64,000 nt of DNA from Spirochaetales bacterium (GTDB lineage Bacteria; Spirochaetota; Spirochaetia; DAHUYW01): positions 1 to 64,000 of the forward strand of contig DAHUYW010000003.1 in assembly GCA_027306915.1 (NCBI GenBank), given 5' to 3'. The notes under the pieces are model-generated. The model was not told where the DNA came from. It saw nothing but the letters and a program-made list of their open reading frames with translations, and searched no databases. Position 1 is the stretch's first letter; each line of letters opens with the position of its first letter. A program made the position numbers and the translations under genes. Of the stretch, positions 48,376 through 57,864 are shown piece after piece.

Positions 48376-49716
48376 ATGGCCATCGGTCTTGCTATTCACA
48401 ACGCCGCAGTCGTGCGGCCGACCGGAATCGAGCGGCTTTCGATCGGGATCGCCGAAGGGCGGATCGTCGAGATCGCTCCGGAGCTTTCGCAAAAGGCGAA
48501 GGAGACGATCGACGCCTCCGCGCTCCATGCCTTTCCCGCTGTAGTCGATGCGCACGTCCACTTCAACGATCCGGGGCGCGCGGATTGGGAGGGGGTAGCG
48601 AGCGGCTCGGCGGCCTTCGCCGCCGGCGGAGGCGGCTGCTTCATCGACATGCCCCTGAACTCCTCGCCGCCGACGCTGGATCGGGCCTCCTTCGAGGCGA
48701 AGCTCGCCGCCTGTGCGGCCGCTTCCTATACCGACTTCGCGCTTTGGGGCGGGCTCACTCCCGGTAACCTCGACCGGCTCGAGGAGCTGGCCGAATGCGG
48801 TGTGGTCGGCTTCAAGGCCTTCATGGCGGCGAGCGGGATCGACGACTTCCGGGCTTGCGACGACCTCACCCTCTACCGGGGGATGAAGTCCGCCGCCGCC
48901 TTGGGACTGCCGGTCGCCGTCCACGCCGAGAGCGACGCGATCACCGCCGCCCTTGCCGCCTCGGCACGATCGGCCGGACGCGCCTCAATTCGCGACTACC
49001 TTGACTCGCGCCCGATCCTTGCCGAGGCGGAAGCCATCTCCCGTGCGCTCCTCTTCGCGGAGGAAACCGGCTGCGCAATCCACGTCGTGCACGTGAGCTC
49101 GGCCCGCGGGGTGAGCCTCGTGCGGCGGGCGGCGGACTCAGGGCTGGCGGACGCAACGTGCGAGACATGCCCCCACTATCTCCTCCTTTCGGAGGAGGAT
49201 ACCGAGAGGCTGGGAGCTCCGGCCAAGTGCGCCCCGCCCCTGCGCACGATCCCCGAGCGCGACCGCCTCGTTGCGGCGGTCGGCGCAGGCCGGGTGGACA
49301 CGATCGGCTCCGACCACTCGCCCGCTCCCGCTGCGATGAAGCAGTCAAAGGATTTCTTTGCCGTATGGGGCGGAATAAGCAGCGTGCAGACGACCCTGCG
49401 CTCCCTCCTTACCCTCCAGCTTCCGCCGCCGCTCGTCACGAGGCTCGTCAGCGAAAGGCCGGCCCAGCGCTTCAGGCTTCCCGGCAAGGGTGCGATCGAG
49501 GTCGGCGCCGACGCCGACCTTGCGCTCGTCGACCTTTCGGTCTCCGCGCCCCTCACGCGCGAAGAGCTTCTCGATCGCCACCGCATGAGCCCCTACGTCG
49601 GGCGCACCCTCCGCGGCGCCGTGCGCCGGACGCTCGTTCGCGGAACGACCGTCTACCTGGACGGGAGGATCGTCGGAAGGCCCACGGGGCGCTTCGTGCG
49701 ACCGCTGCTGCCCTGA
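48376..49716 (+). CDS. allB: Allantoinase
   Basis: A 446-residue cyclic amidohydrolase that opens allantoin to allantoate. Metal motifs are VDAHVHFNDPGRADWEG, VGFKAFM (carboxylated lysine), VAVHAESD, IHVVHVSSA and IGSDHSPAP, all typical of AllB. Start at the ATG at 48376, five bases after the uraH stop; the longer frame upstream is the uraH shadow. It is the last gene of the oxidative purine operon. Confidence 0.94.
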   Translation: MAIGLAIHNAAVVRPTGIERLSIGIAEGRIVEIAPELSQKAKETIDASALHAFPAVVDAHVHFNDPGRADWEGVASGSAAFAAGGGGCFIDMPLNSSPPTLDRASFEAKLAACAAASYTDFALWGGLTPGNLDRLEELAECGVVGFKAFMAASGIDDFRACDDLTLYRGMKSAAALGLPVAVHAESDAITAALAASARSAGRASIRDYLDSRPILAEAEAISRALLFAEETGCAIHVVHVSSARGVSLVRRAADSGLADATCETCPHYLLLSEEDTERLGAPAKCAPPLRTIPERDRLVAAVGAGRVDTIGSDHSPAPAAMKQSKDFFAVWGGISSVQTTLRSLLTLQLPPPLVTRLVSERPAQRFRLPGKGAIEVGADADLALVDLSVSAPLTREELLDRHRMSPYVGRTLRGAVRRTLVRGTTVYLDGRIVGRPTGRFVRPLLP

Positions 49717-49805
49717 ACGGGTGGTCTAGGCGGGCGTGCCGATCCCGCGTCGCCCCCTAGCTTTGCGCTCTCGCCGCTCCGGTACAAGCGGGTGCCACCC
49801 CTGCC

Positions 49806-50668
49806 TCACGTCCTGGCAGTCACGACGTACCACATCTCGGCGGGGATCGTCCGTCGCTTCAGGTAGCGCCGCTCAAGCGTCTGTTGCGAAGCCACTCGAA
49901 TCCGCCGAAAACCCTTCTCGCGCAGCCACGAGCGCATCGCGTCCGGCTCCATGCCGAAGAGGTAGGGCTCCCCAATGCGCGCCATCCGCTCGATGTTGAA
50001 CTTGATTCCAGGGATCACGTCATTTGCTCGAGCATGAGCGGGCCGCACGCGTCGAAGGCGAACCGAGTGCCTGACGGCAGCTCGCCCTGTACGAAGCCGA
50101 GGACGGACGATACCGACTCTTTCGGAAGGTAGTAGGATACGCCCTGCCAAACGCACATCGTCGGCGCCCGCCGACCGAGCCCGCGATCAAAAAGCTCCTC
50201 GAGAGGCTCTCGATTGAGGTCGAGCGGGATGAGGGAAAGTCGCGCCGGAAGCGAGCCGAGGCGTGCCTCGATCGCCGCCCGCTTCTCGGCGATGGTCGCT
50301 GTCGTGTCCACCTCAAACACGGCAACCGAGCCCTGGGCGATCTCGGGCAGCCGGAAGAAGCGCGTGTCATAGCCCGACCCCAAGAGGAGGAGCTGCCGGC
50401 AGCCGGCCCGCGCCCCTGCGGCTACCGCTTCGTCGACGTAGCGCTCCCGAAGGACGGCGTACCAGTAGGCGATCCGCTCCCACTCCTCGGCCGCGCTGCG
50501 CGGACCTCGCTCGAAGTCGGGCGGATCGGCGCGCAGGGCGCCGACCGTCGCCGGATCGAGGAACCAGGCCAAGAAGTCGTCTCGGAGGATCACCCGCTTT
50601 TGGAACTGGTGGGCGAGCTTCAGCAGCGCCGTACCCTTGCTCGTGGACTCCGGCCACTGCAGGCTCAT
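49806..50668 (-). pseudogene. Frameshifted SAM-dependent methyltransferase (leucine carboxyl methyltransferase-like)
   Basis: The first 217 codons from 50668 encode an LCM-type methyltransferase (LLLLGSGYDTRFFRL is the SAM loop; VWQGVSYYLPKESV is typical) and stop at 50015. The missing C-terminus continues in another frame (NDVIPGIKFNIERMARIGEPYLF...) down to 49806. One base lost or gained near 50021-50028, at a short T run, would rejoin them into about 287 residues. This could be a real mutation or a sequencing error. Substrate unknown. Confidence 0.75.
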
Positions 50669-50773
50669 AGCGGCCTCACGGCGACGCCGCCGAAAGGGAG
50701 CTCAGGCAGCGCGCCGGCCCCAACCGACGGCGCCCCGCGGTCCTCCACGCGATCCGATCCCAACCGGTGGCGA

Positions 50774-51259
50774 CTACTCCTTTTCCTTGAACAACCGGAG
50801 ATTTCGCTCGAAGTAGTCCAGGTGGGCCTTCACGTGTCCCACATACATTTCGAGCCAGCCGTCGAGGTCGACCTGGCCCCGCTCAGGGTGGACGAAGGTA
50901 TACCTCGACCAGTCCTCGCCCGCGATCCGTGAGAGGTGGCGGTGGATGAGGGAGCGAATGAGCGCAAAGGCCGCGAGCGATGAAGGGAGATCCTGCTCGT
51001 CGTAGCCGAGCTTCGCCTTCCAACCCTCCTGGTCCCATAGCCGTACCGGTGTTCCCGGCTCGGCAATGGCGTAGCGATATCGAACGTAGCCGTTCATCTC
51101 GGCATCGAGCAGATGGTGGGTGTGCTCGGCGATGGTCCAGGCATCCACGAAGGGGCGGTATCCGATCGCCTCCTTGGGTGCCTTTGCGATGGAATCCTTG
51201 ACTCGCGACGGGCCGGCTGCGTATTGGGCGAGGAATTCCTTCCGTTTGTTTACATCCAT
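50774..51259 (-). CDS. DinB-like (DinB/YfiT) protein
   Basis: A 161-residue four-helix protein with the DinB histidine triad: EHTHHLLDAEMNGY near residue 50 and YVGHVKAHLDYFERN near 140. Members are often metal-dependent thiol transferases, but this one has no known partner here. The start chosen is the ATG at 51259, because the longer frame has no family resemblance before it. Confidence 0.75.
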   Translation of the reverse strand: MDVNKRKEFLAQYAAGPSRVKDSIAKAPKEAIGYRPFVDAWTIAEHTHHLLDAEMNGYVRYRYAIAEPGTPVRLWDQEGWKAKLGYDEQDLPSSLAAFALIRSLIHRHLSRIAGEDWSRYTFVHPERGQVDLDGWLEMYVGHVKAHLDYFERNLRLFKEKE

Positions 51260-51429
51260 GCGGGCATTGTAGCGCGGAGCGGACTGCTGTTCCAGAGCTG
51301 CTCGAAGCTCGACCGCGCCCGGCGCGCCGCTCCGCCGCGGTCGGAGCACCTGCCGTGCAGAGGCCCTCTCTCGCGGCAGAGCAACCCCTTCTCCCGCGCG
51401 ACGGCTCTCTGCTACCATGGGCCGGGAGG

Positions 51430-51785
51430 ATGGAGGCAGCCCTGTTGATGTTTCTGGCACTGATAGGCGGATCGCTTGTCACCCTTCAAAGCGTGCTCAA
51501 CGCCTCACTCGGACGACACGTTGGGAGTCTCGGTGCGGTGCTCGTCGTGGCGGTCCTAGGGATGGTGATCATCCTCGCCGCAGTTCTGCTGTTTCTGCAG
51601 AGAGCCGACCTTCGCGCCCTTCCCGGTCCTGGGCTCTGGTACCTCTATTTGGGAGGCGCGCTCGGCATAGTTATCGTCGCGATTCCCGTCTTCCTGGTTC
51701 CGCGCATCGGATCGAGGCAACCCTCCCGCGGCTCGTTGGCGCGCTGCTGCTCGGGGCAGGGGCCTATCTCGTCGTGCGTAACTAG
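51430..51785 (+). pseudogene. Degraded DUF606/YdcZ-type small transporter
   Basis: The first about 95 codons (MEAALLMFLALIGGS... to AIPVFLVPRIG) are the N-terminal half of a DMT-type DUF606 membrane protein. The usual middle helices are missing, and the C-terminal helix (PRLVGALLLGAGAYLVV) resumes in a different frame and ends at 51785. About 45 residues plus a frame were lost. GGGAGG precedes the ATG. Confidence 0.65.
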
Positions 51786-51815
51786 CCATCCCCTTCCTGC
51801 CCATCCGGCCGAACC

Positions 51816-52124
51816 GTGGTTTTCGGCGTCTTCGGTAGCGCAAGAGGGAGGATCGAGACGTCAGAAGAGCTGCCCGTACGAATGACCACGGTGACCGGCA
51901 AGCCGCTTGTCTGGACTACGATGTACACGGTCAACAATCGCAACTTTCCCTTCTTCAGCGAATGGCGCCAGGTCGCGCCGGGAGAGTTCTCGACTCGCTT
52001 TCCCAAGGATGAGCCCTTCGGGCTGGCGGTGCTGTGGGAGGTGCCGGGGTTTGATCGAGTGATCGTCACGGCCGACAACGAGGGCCGCTACTATCCAGTC
52101 GGCCGCGGCGGACCGGAGCACTAG
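51816..52124 (+). CDS. Hypothetical protein
   Basis: A 102-residue frame from a GTG, of even composition and with no recognised domain. It contains two aromatic-rich stretches (TMYTVNNRNFPFFSEW and LAVLWEVPGFDRV) that look like beta-strands. It starts 30 bp after the broken transporter and may itself be the end of a shortened gene. No clear ribosome site. Confidence 0.35.
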   Translation: MVFGVFGSARGRIETSEELPVRMTTVTGKPLVWTTMYTVNNRNFPFFSEWRQVAPGEFSTRFPKDEPFGLAVLWEVPGFDRVIVTADNEGRYYPVGRGGPEH

Positions 52125-52171
52125 GTGCACGCCATGGCCGCGAGCAAGGCGGGTGCGGTTACGCGGTGGGA

Positions 52172-52603
52172 CTATAGCGATCGGCGCACCATCAGCTCTC
52201 GGGCGGCGGCTTCCGTTCGGGATCGCGGCGCGACGAGCCTCGGATCGTGGGCGTCGATTGGCAGTTTCAGGTCCTTAGCAAGCTCCGGGATCAGAACCCC
52301 CTGTGCGTACGAAAGGGTGAACAGCTGCAACCTTGCCTGTAGCGAGATGCGGGTATTCTCCTTTCCGCGGTCGAGGACCTTGAGGAAGGGCGGGGAGCCG
52401 GAATAACGCTCCGCGGTCATCCTGCGCATCCACTCGCCGGTGGTCTTGAGGGTGGTGACGTCGGGGGAGCGTTCCGCGAGCGCGCGAGGCCGAAATCGCC
52501 GCAGTGATCGGGAACACAACGCGATTCCGTTCAACACCGGCGCGACACACGCCGATGCTTTAGAAGAATTCTCTCTGGCTCCAAAAGGAGGACCAGGTGG
52601 CAA
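52172..52603 (-). CDS. Hypothetical protein or gene remnant
   Basis: A 143-residue frame whose last 95 or so codons have strong third-position GC and a protein-like composition, whereas the first 40 look non-coding. No domain was recognised. Its 5' end overlaps the start of the plus-strand methyltransferase, so a truncated remnant is more likely than an intact gene. It fills most of the gap between 52125 and 52596. Confidence 0.3.
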   Translation of the reverse strand: MPPGPPFGARENSSKASACVAPVLNGIALCSRSLRRFRPRALAERSPDVTTLKTTGEWMRRMTAERYSGSPPFLKVLDRGKENTRISLQARLQLFTLSYAQGVLIPELAKDLKLPIDAHDPRLVAPRSRTEAAARELMVRRSL

Positions 52604-53271
52604 CCAAGGATGAGATCGCGGGCAGCTTCGACCGCATCGCCCGCCTGCCGGGCCAGGGCCGTTGGAATCACGACAACAACTACCACGCTTTACTCTTGCG
52701 CCAGCTCCCCGCCGCCGTTCGCATGGCGGTCGATGTCGGCTGCGGAGTCGGCGAGCTCACCGGGCTACTCGCGAAGCGAGTGGGGTATGTCATCGGCCTC
52801 GACCTCTCTCCTGCGATGATCGCGGAGGCGTCGAAGCGGAACCCTGCCGCCAACATCACCTATATGCGCGCCGATTTCGACGAGTTTACCTCGCGGGACC
52901 TTGGCGCGGTCTGCAGCGTCGCGACCTTTCATCACCTGGATCTGGAGAAGGCCCTCCCGAAGGTCGCCCGACTGCTTGCCCCCGGCGGCGTCCTCCTGCT
53001 CCTCGACCTCTACAAGCGCAAGGGGTTAGCCGATCGTCTCCTCGACCTCCTTGCCGTCCCCACCAACCTCGTGCTCATGCTCGTGCGAAACGGCCGCCTT
53101 GGCCGAACCGCGGCGGAGCGGGAGGCGTGGCGCGATCACGGACGGCTCGACCGTCTCATGACCTTCTCCGAGCTGCGCTCGCTCTACGGGCGCCACCTTC
53201 CCGGCGCGACGCTGCGGCGCCACCTTTTCTGGCGCTACTCCGCGGTCTACCGGAAGCCCGCGGCCCCATAA
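52597..53271 (+). CDS. Class I SAM-dependent methyltransferase
   Basis: A 224-residue methyltransferase with the SAM-binding motif VDVGCGVGELTGLLA near residue 45, followed by GLDLSPAMI and ATFHHLDLEKAL, as in UbiE/COQ5-like small-molecule enzymes. AAAAGGAGG precedes the GTG start. Substrate unknown; it appears to stand alone. Confidence 0.85.
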   Translation: MATKDEIAGSFDRIARLPGQGRWNHDNNYHALLLRQLPAAVRMAVDVGCGVGELTGLLAKRVGYVIGLDLSPAMIAEASKRNPAANITYMRADFDEFTSRDLGAVCSVATFHHLDLEKALPKVARLLAPGGVLLLLDLYKRKGLADRLLDLLAVPTNLVLMLVRNGRLGRTAAEREAWRDHGRLDRLMTFSELRSLYGRHLPGATLRRHLFWRYSAVYRKPAAP

Positions 53272-53530
53272 GCCCCTCCCGAACGCGAGCCTTTGCAGAG
53301 CCAACCGATCGCGCTGCTCCTTCTCCGCGATGAAACCTCTCGTCGTTCCTATTACCTTACTGGCGCTGTAAGATAAGAGATCGTGGAACACGCCCCTGCA
53401 GGTGCTCGCGCAAGCGCGGGCGTTCGGTGGCGCCGCGGCGCCGGCTCCGGGAGACGGTCGCGGCGCGGAACGATGTGGCTATGAAGCGAATAGGACCCCG
53501 CGTCGCGGGGTGTGAGATAGGAGGCTGATC
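53272..53530. other. Intergenic region, nothing recognised
   Basis: A 259-bp spacer between the methyltransferase and the small membrane protein. It contains a GATAGGAGG ribosome site just before 53531 but no clear promoter, repeat or RNA. Confidence 0.3.
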
Positions 53531-54004
53531 ATGTCTAGATCCTCAAGAGCGCCGAACGCCGCGAATCGGGGCACCCGATCCCTCATCACGCTTACGACGG
53601 CCATTCTCGCGCTCCTCTCCCTCCAGTTTCTCTTCGGGATGCTTACCAACCTTTTCGTCGCCATCCCCAAGGAGCACCCGGGAGCGCAGGCGCCCCACTA
53701 CTTCGCGGGAGTCATTCGCGGAGTCGGATGGGCGCTCGCGAGCAGCCGCCTCCTGCTCGCTGCGCACGTCGCAACGGGGATGGTCCTCGAGCTCCTTGCG
53801 ATCGCCCTCGTGGTCGTCGCGGCACGCTCCCGTCAAAGGCTCTGGATCTGGGTAGCCCTTGTCGGCTGGCTGGGGGTAACGGGGGCCGGCTTCAACGGAG
53901 CAAGCTTCATCAACTACGGCCACGACTTCAGCTCAATGATCATGGCCGCCTGCTTCCTCCTTGCCGCGATCGCCTACGACCTCGCCCTCCATCTCGGCCG
54001 GTAA
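53531..54004 (+). CDS. Four-helix membrane protein of unknown function
   Basis: A 157-residue protein with four predicted membrane helices (about residues 17-43, 65-97, 103-115 and 130-152). Histidines fall in or near the helices (LLLAAHVATGM, NYGHDFSSM), which hints at haem or metal binding, but no family was recognised. GATAGGAGG lies before the ATG. Confidence 0.7.
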   Translation: MSRSSRAPNAANRGTRSLITLTTAILALLSLQFLFGMLTNLFVAIPKEHPGAQAPHYFAGVIRGVGWALASSRLLLAAHVATGMVLELLAIALVVVAARSRQRLWIWVALVGWLGVTGAGFNGASFINYGHDFSSMIMAACFLLAAIAYDLALHLGR

Positions 54005-54036
54005 GTGCCGCTCGGTCGGCTTCCCCCTTGGCTGCC

Positions 54037-55020
54037 CTATCCCACCCGCAGGAGCAGCTTCCCGAGGTGGGCCCTCAATTCGATGCGCCGGTGTGCCTCG
54101 CCAGCCTGATCGAGAGGGAGAATCTCCGAGATCGCGATGGTGAGCTTGGCCTCCGCCATGAGGGTCAGGACGCGCCGGGCGCTCTGGGCGACGAGCTGCG
54201 GCGCGCTTTCGGTCAGGGCAGTGATGCTGTAGCCGACCAGCGAGCGATTCGCCCGCAGGAGCTCACCGGGAGGGATGGCCCGCTCGGGATTCCCGCTCGC
54301 GTTGCCGAAGACCACGAGGCGTCCGAAGCGGGCGAGGAGCTCCAAGCTCTGGCTGCGCCCCGGTTCGCCGTTTGCATCCAGGACGATATCGACCCCCTCC
54401 CCTGCGGTCGCCTGCCGCACACTCTCCTCGAAGCCCGCGGTCGGAAAGACGCGGTCGTAGCCGAACTGAAGTGCGTAGTCGGCCTTCGCCCCGCTGCCGA
54501 CCACACCGAGCACGAGCCCGGCGCCGAGGGCCCGTGCGATCTGCCCCGCGGCCGTACCTACTCCGCCGGAGGCCGCATGGACAAGCACCCGCTCCCCGGG
54601 GGTCATTCGCCCGGCCCGGGTGAGGAGGTCGTAGGCGGTGATGCCGACCGCCGAAAAGGCCGCGCCCTGCTCAAGCGCGAGCGGAGGAGCGGAGCCCTCC
54701 AGGGAAAAGGTGAGCACCGCCGGCGCGACCGCGTATTCCGCATAGCCGCCCTGCACCGTAAGGGCGGCAACCGCCTCCCCCAAGCGCAGGCCGCCTACCC
54801 CTTCGCCGAGCGCGCTCACGGTTCCGGAGACCTCGTAGCCGGGGACTGAGGGCAGCCCGCGAGAGTAGGGACCGCCTCGGCGCGCAAGAAGATCAACGTA
54901 GTTCACGCCGGCGAAGGAAACCTTGATCAAGACCTGGCCGGGGCCCGGCTGGGGAACCGCGATCTCCCGTACCTCAAGCACTTCAGGCCCGCCGTGGCGG
55001 GTAATCATCACGCTTTTCAT
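54037..55020 (-). CDS. NADPH:quinone oxidoreductase (zinc-free MDR family)
   Basis: A 327-residue medium-chain oxidoreductase. GVNYVDLLARRGGPY is typical of the quinone-oxidoreductase branch, and the cofactor-binding part has VLVHAASGGVGTAAGQIA. Zinc-ligand cysteines are absent, as expected. It reduces quinones or other electrophiles with NADPH, probably in detoxification. Confidence 0.93.
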   Translation of the reverse strand: MKSVMITRHGGPEVLEVREIAVPQPGPGQVLIKVSFAGVNYVDLLARRGGPYSRGLPSVPGYEVSGTVSALGEGVGGLRLGEAVAALTVQGGYAEYAVAPAVLTFSLEGSAPPLALEQGAAFSAVGITAYDLLTRAGRMTPGERVLVHAASGGVGTAAGQIARALGAGLVLGVVGSGAKADYALQFGYDRVFPTAGFEESVRQATAGEGVDIVLDANGEPGRSQSLELLARFGRLVVFGNASGNPERAIPPGELLRANRSLVGYSITALTESAPQLVAQSARRVLTLMAEAKLTIAISEILPLDQAGEAHRRIELRAHLGKLLLRVG

Positions 55021-55236
55021 CTCTGCGATGTCCTTGACCTCCCTGGCTCATGCGGGCATTCCGCCGCGCTCCTCACCCTCGCCGCGACCAGGACAGGGGT
55101 GGAAGTCGACTCCCAGTCAACCGAAACCTTTGGGGAGGCGCGCGAAGCAACAGCTTGCTGCGTCCCGCGCGTTTCTACAATATGGCTCCCGCCCGTGCGT
55201 TACAATACGGGGTGTTGCAGAGAGGAGGTGGTGCGA

Positions 55237-55830
55237 ATGGACAAAAAGTTGGTCGCAAATGCGTCGATCGTCATCAACGCTTCCGCCGCAAGGGTCTGGG
55301 ACGCGCTGACGAACCCCGAGGCTATCAAGGTGTACATGTTCGGCTCGACCGTGATTTCGGACTGGCGTGAGGGAAGCAATTGTCGCGAGGACGCGGAACA
55401 TGCTCGTCTCATGGATTCCATCCTCCTCCCGATGGTCGACAGAAACGATGGCGGCCCGCACATCGGCTCCCGACTGGCAGGCGCGATCGTTGCCGCGAAC
55501 GGCGAGATCTCCGTCGCGCGCCTGTGCGACATTGCCGGCGCAGGCTACAAGCGGCTCGAGCGCTCCTTCCTGCGGGAGGTCGGCGTGACCCCCAAGCTCT
55601 ATGCCCGCATGATCCGTTTTCAGCGCTCGGCATCCGGCCTCGCCTCCGCCGCTCGCAAGGGCCAGTCCCTCCCCGACGGCTACTACGATCAGTCGCACTT
55701 CATTCGAGAGTTCAAGCGCTTTGCAGGTGAAAGCCCGGTGAGGTTCTTCAGACGACAGCAGCAGATTTCGAGCTTCCTCCTCGAGCGGGAGCGGGCGTCG
55801 AAATTGTACAATACGGCGGCGGACCTATGA
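55237..55830 (+). CDS. Chimeric SRPBCC fragment joined to an AraC-type DNA-binding domain
   Basis: A 197-residue frame. Residues about 1-46 are the first third of an SRPBCC/AHSA1-like protein (NASIVINASAARVWDALTNPE). After about residue 50 it becomes an AraC-family C-terminus with two helix-turn-helix units (LCDIAGAGYKRLERSFLREVGV and YYDQSHFIREFKRFAGESP). The SRPBCC part is too short to fold and the AraC sensor is missing, so a deletion has probably fused two neighbouring genes. AGAGGAGG precedes the ATG. Confidence 0.6.
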   Translation: MDKKLVANASIVINASAARVWDALTNPEAIKVYMFGSTVISDWREGSNCREDAEHARLMDSILLPMVDRNDGGPHIGSRLAGAIVAANGEISVARLCDIAGAGYKRLERSFLREVGVTPKLYARMIRFQRSASGLASAARKGQSLPDGYYDQSHFIREFKRFAGESPVRFFRRQQQISSFLLERERASKLYNTAADL

Positions 55831-55942
55831 GCTAACCTGACAAAGGGTGCGAAAGACGGGCATCTGGGGCCGCACGTTGGGCGCGCGACGCGCGAACGAA
55901 ATGGCCCATCGACAACAGCTCCCGCACCGCAGGAGGCAGGCT

Positions 55943-56332
55943 ATGTCAGTTCACATTCGCTACGCCACGCTCTACGTGACCGACCAAAAGCGGTCGCTCG
56001 AGTTCTATACCAAGGTCCTCGGCTTCGAAACACGGCGGGACCAGCCGATGGGTCCCGATCAGCGTTGGATCGAGGTAGCCCCGCCGGGAAGCGAGACGAC
56101 CGTGCTTCTCTACAAGCCCTCCGAAGGCGCTCCGGGGGCGGCCAACCTCGCCGAGGCCCGCGCGCGGATCGGCGGCTTTTCCGGAATCGGACTACACGCC
56201 GACGACATCAAGGACCTGTTTGCCACGCTACGCTCGCATGGCGCGAGAATCATCGAGGAGCCAACGGAACAGCCATGGGGGTGGCAGGGGATCTTCGCCG
56301 ATCCCGACGGCAACCAATTCGTGGTCGTCTAA
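55943..56332 (+). CDS. VOC (glyoxalase-like) family protein
   Basis: A 129-residue vicinal-oxygen-chelate protein with two beta-alpha-beta-beta-beta repeats: RYATLYVTDQKRSLEFYTKVLGFE at the start and GIFADPDGNQFVVV at the end. Metal-ligand type residues are not complete enough to name a reaction. AGGAGGCAGG precedes the chosen ATG. Confidence 0.85.
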   Translation: MSVHIRYATLYVTDQKRSLEFYTKVLGFETRRDQPMGPDQRWIEVAPPGSETTVLLYKPSEGAPGAANLAEARARIGGFSGIGLHADDIKDLFATLRSHGARIIEEPTEQPWGWQGIFADPDGNQFVVV

Positions 56333-56491
56333 TGATGGAATCCGTCGAGGAGTGGCTCGCAGCCCTTCCGTCCGACCTCAGGCTTGTCGTCGTGCAATGA
56401 AGGGATCGCACGGAATGGTCCGAAGCAGGGCGGAGGACGCCGGCCTAGGGCGCCCTCCGCGGCGCGGCCTGAAGCCGAGGCCGCCGCGGCC

Positions 56492-57652
56492 CTACAGCTT
56501 CGCCGGTCTCTCCGTGAGGGTAGTCTTAAGATCCAGCTTGCTGTCCCCACGGTAGATCGTCACCGTCACGGTCTGCCCGACCGTGGTATGGGAATCCAGG
56601 TAGACCGTAAGATCCTGAAAGCCGCCGATCGGCGTGCCATTTATCGCGGTGATGATATCGCCGCCGACCGGAACCTGGGCGTTCCCGAACATCACGAGGC
56701 GGTCGCCGCCGCGCATCCCCGCCTTTGCCGCCGGGCTTCCCGGAACGACCTGGGCGATGAGCATCCCGCTGTCGACCGGGAGGCTGATCCCCGCTCCCTC
56801 CTTCAGGGCCCGGACCGTATCGGGGGTCAGGTCGATCCCCTGAATGCCAAGCCAGGTATGGGCGAAGTGGCCGGTCTTCACGAGCTCATCAGCGACCCGC
56901 TGGACCGTCTGTGAGGGGACCGCAAAGCCTATCCCTGCGCTCGAGCCGGTCGCGCTCAGGATCTGCGAGGTGATTCCGATCACATGACCCTCGAGGTCGA
57001 GAAGGGGACCTCCCGAGTTCCCGGGATTGATGGGCGCATCGGTCTGGATCGCCTCGCCGATGAAGCGCCCGTCGGGGCTCTGGATGACGCGACCGAGCGC
57101 GCTGATGACTCCGAAGGTCATGGTCCGGTTCAAGCCAAAGGGATTTCCGACCGCGACCACAAATTGCCCGACCCGAAGTGCCGTAGAGTCACCGAACTTC
57201 AAGGCGGGCGGCAGCCCCTGCTCGGGGATGCGCACGACCGCGATGTCGGTGGTCGGATCCTGGCCGATGACCTTCGCCTTGAAGCTCCGGCGGTCGGGAA
57301 GGGTCACCGTGATCGATGTCGCATTCTGAACCACGTGGTAGTTGGTGACGACGTCTCCCTTGTCGTCGAGGATGAAGCCCGAGCCGGTACCCTGTTCCGG
57401 GACAGGCATGCTGAAGAAGTTATAGCCCATGGTCCGGGTCGTGATGTTCACGACGGAATGCGAGACGTCGCTGTAGACGTTCTCCACCTGAGCTTCCAGC
57501 TGATTCGCCGCAACCGCAGACTTCGCGATGACCGGGGCCTCGGGGGTGGCCGCGGGGGCCGTCGCTGCCGCTGTCGGGCTGCGCTCGCAGGACGCGAGAA
57601 GCGCGAAGAGGGCTGCCGCTGCGATTGCCGCGACTGGGGCTTTCGTTTTCAT
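56492..57652 (-). CDS. htrA: HtrA/DegP-type serine protease, lipoprotein
   Basis: A 386-residue envelope protease. A lipoprotein signal peptide ends in LFALLASC, so it should be anchored in a membrane outside the cytoplasm. The trypsin-like domain has the triad: TNYHVV (His), TTDIAVV (Asp) and GNSGGP (Ser). One PDZ domain follows (about 285-380) instead of the two of E. coli DegP. It degrades misfolded envelope proteins. AAAAAGGAGC precedes the ATG. Confidence 0.94.
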   Translation of the reverse strand: MKTKAPVAAIAAAALFALLASCERSPTAAATAPAATPEAPVIAKSAVAANQLEAQVENVYSDVSHSVVNITTRTMGYNFFSMPVPEQGTGSGFILDDKGDVVTNYHVVQNATSITVTLPDRRSFKAKVIGQDPTTDIAVVRIPEQGLPPALKFGDSTALRVGQFVVAVGNPFGLNRTMTFGVISALGRVIQSPDGRFIGEAIQTDAPINPGNSGGPLLDLEGHVIGITSQILSATGSSAGIGFAVPSQTVQRVADELVKTGHFAHTWLGIQGIDLTPDTVRALKEGAGISLPVDSGMLIAQVVPGSPAAKAGMRGGDRLVMFGNAQVPVGGDIITAINGTPIGGFQDLTVYLDSHTTVGQTVTVTIYRGDSKLDLKTTLTERPAKL

Positions 57653-57794
57653 ACCTAAGTGCTCCTTTTTGAGAACCGGGAGAGTTTGCGCACGGGAGGT
57701 CTGCACGCTTCAAGTGTAGCAAAAAAGCGCGCAAGATTCAGGTCAATCCGGGCCGACGGCGGCTCGGAAGGTTTCCCGTACGGGCGTCGTCGTG

Positions 57795-57800
57795 TATAAT
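57795..57800 (+). promoter_or_regulatory. -10 element upstream of the iron alcohol dehydrogenase
   Basis: A perfect TATAAT 65 bp before the ATG; the matching -35 (TTTCCC at 17 nt) is weak. Confidence 0.4.
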
Positions 57801-57864
57801 TGTCGTTGCTTGGGGTGGGCAGGCCTCGTGCCAAGCTCATCAATCCATGAGGGACTAGGGGAGC

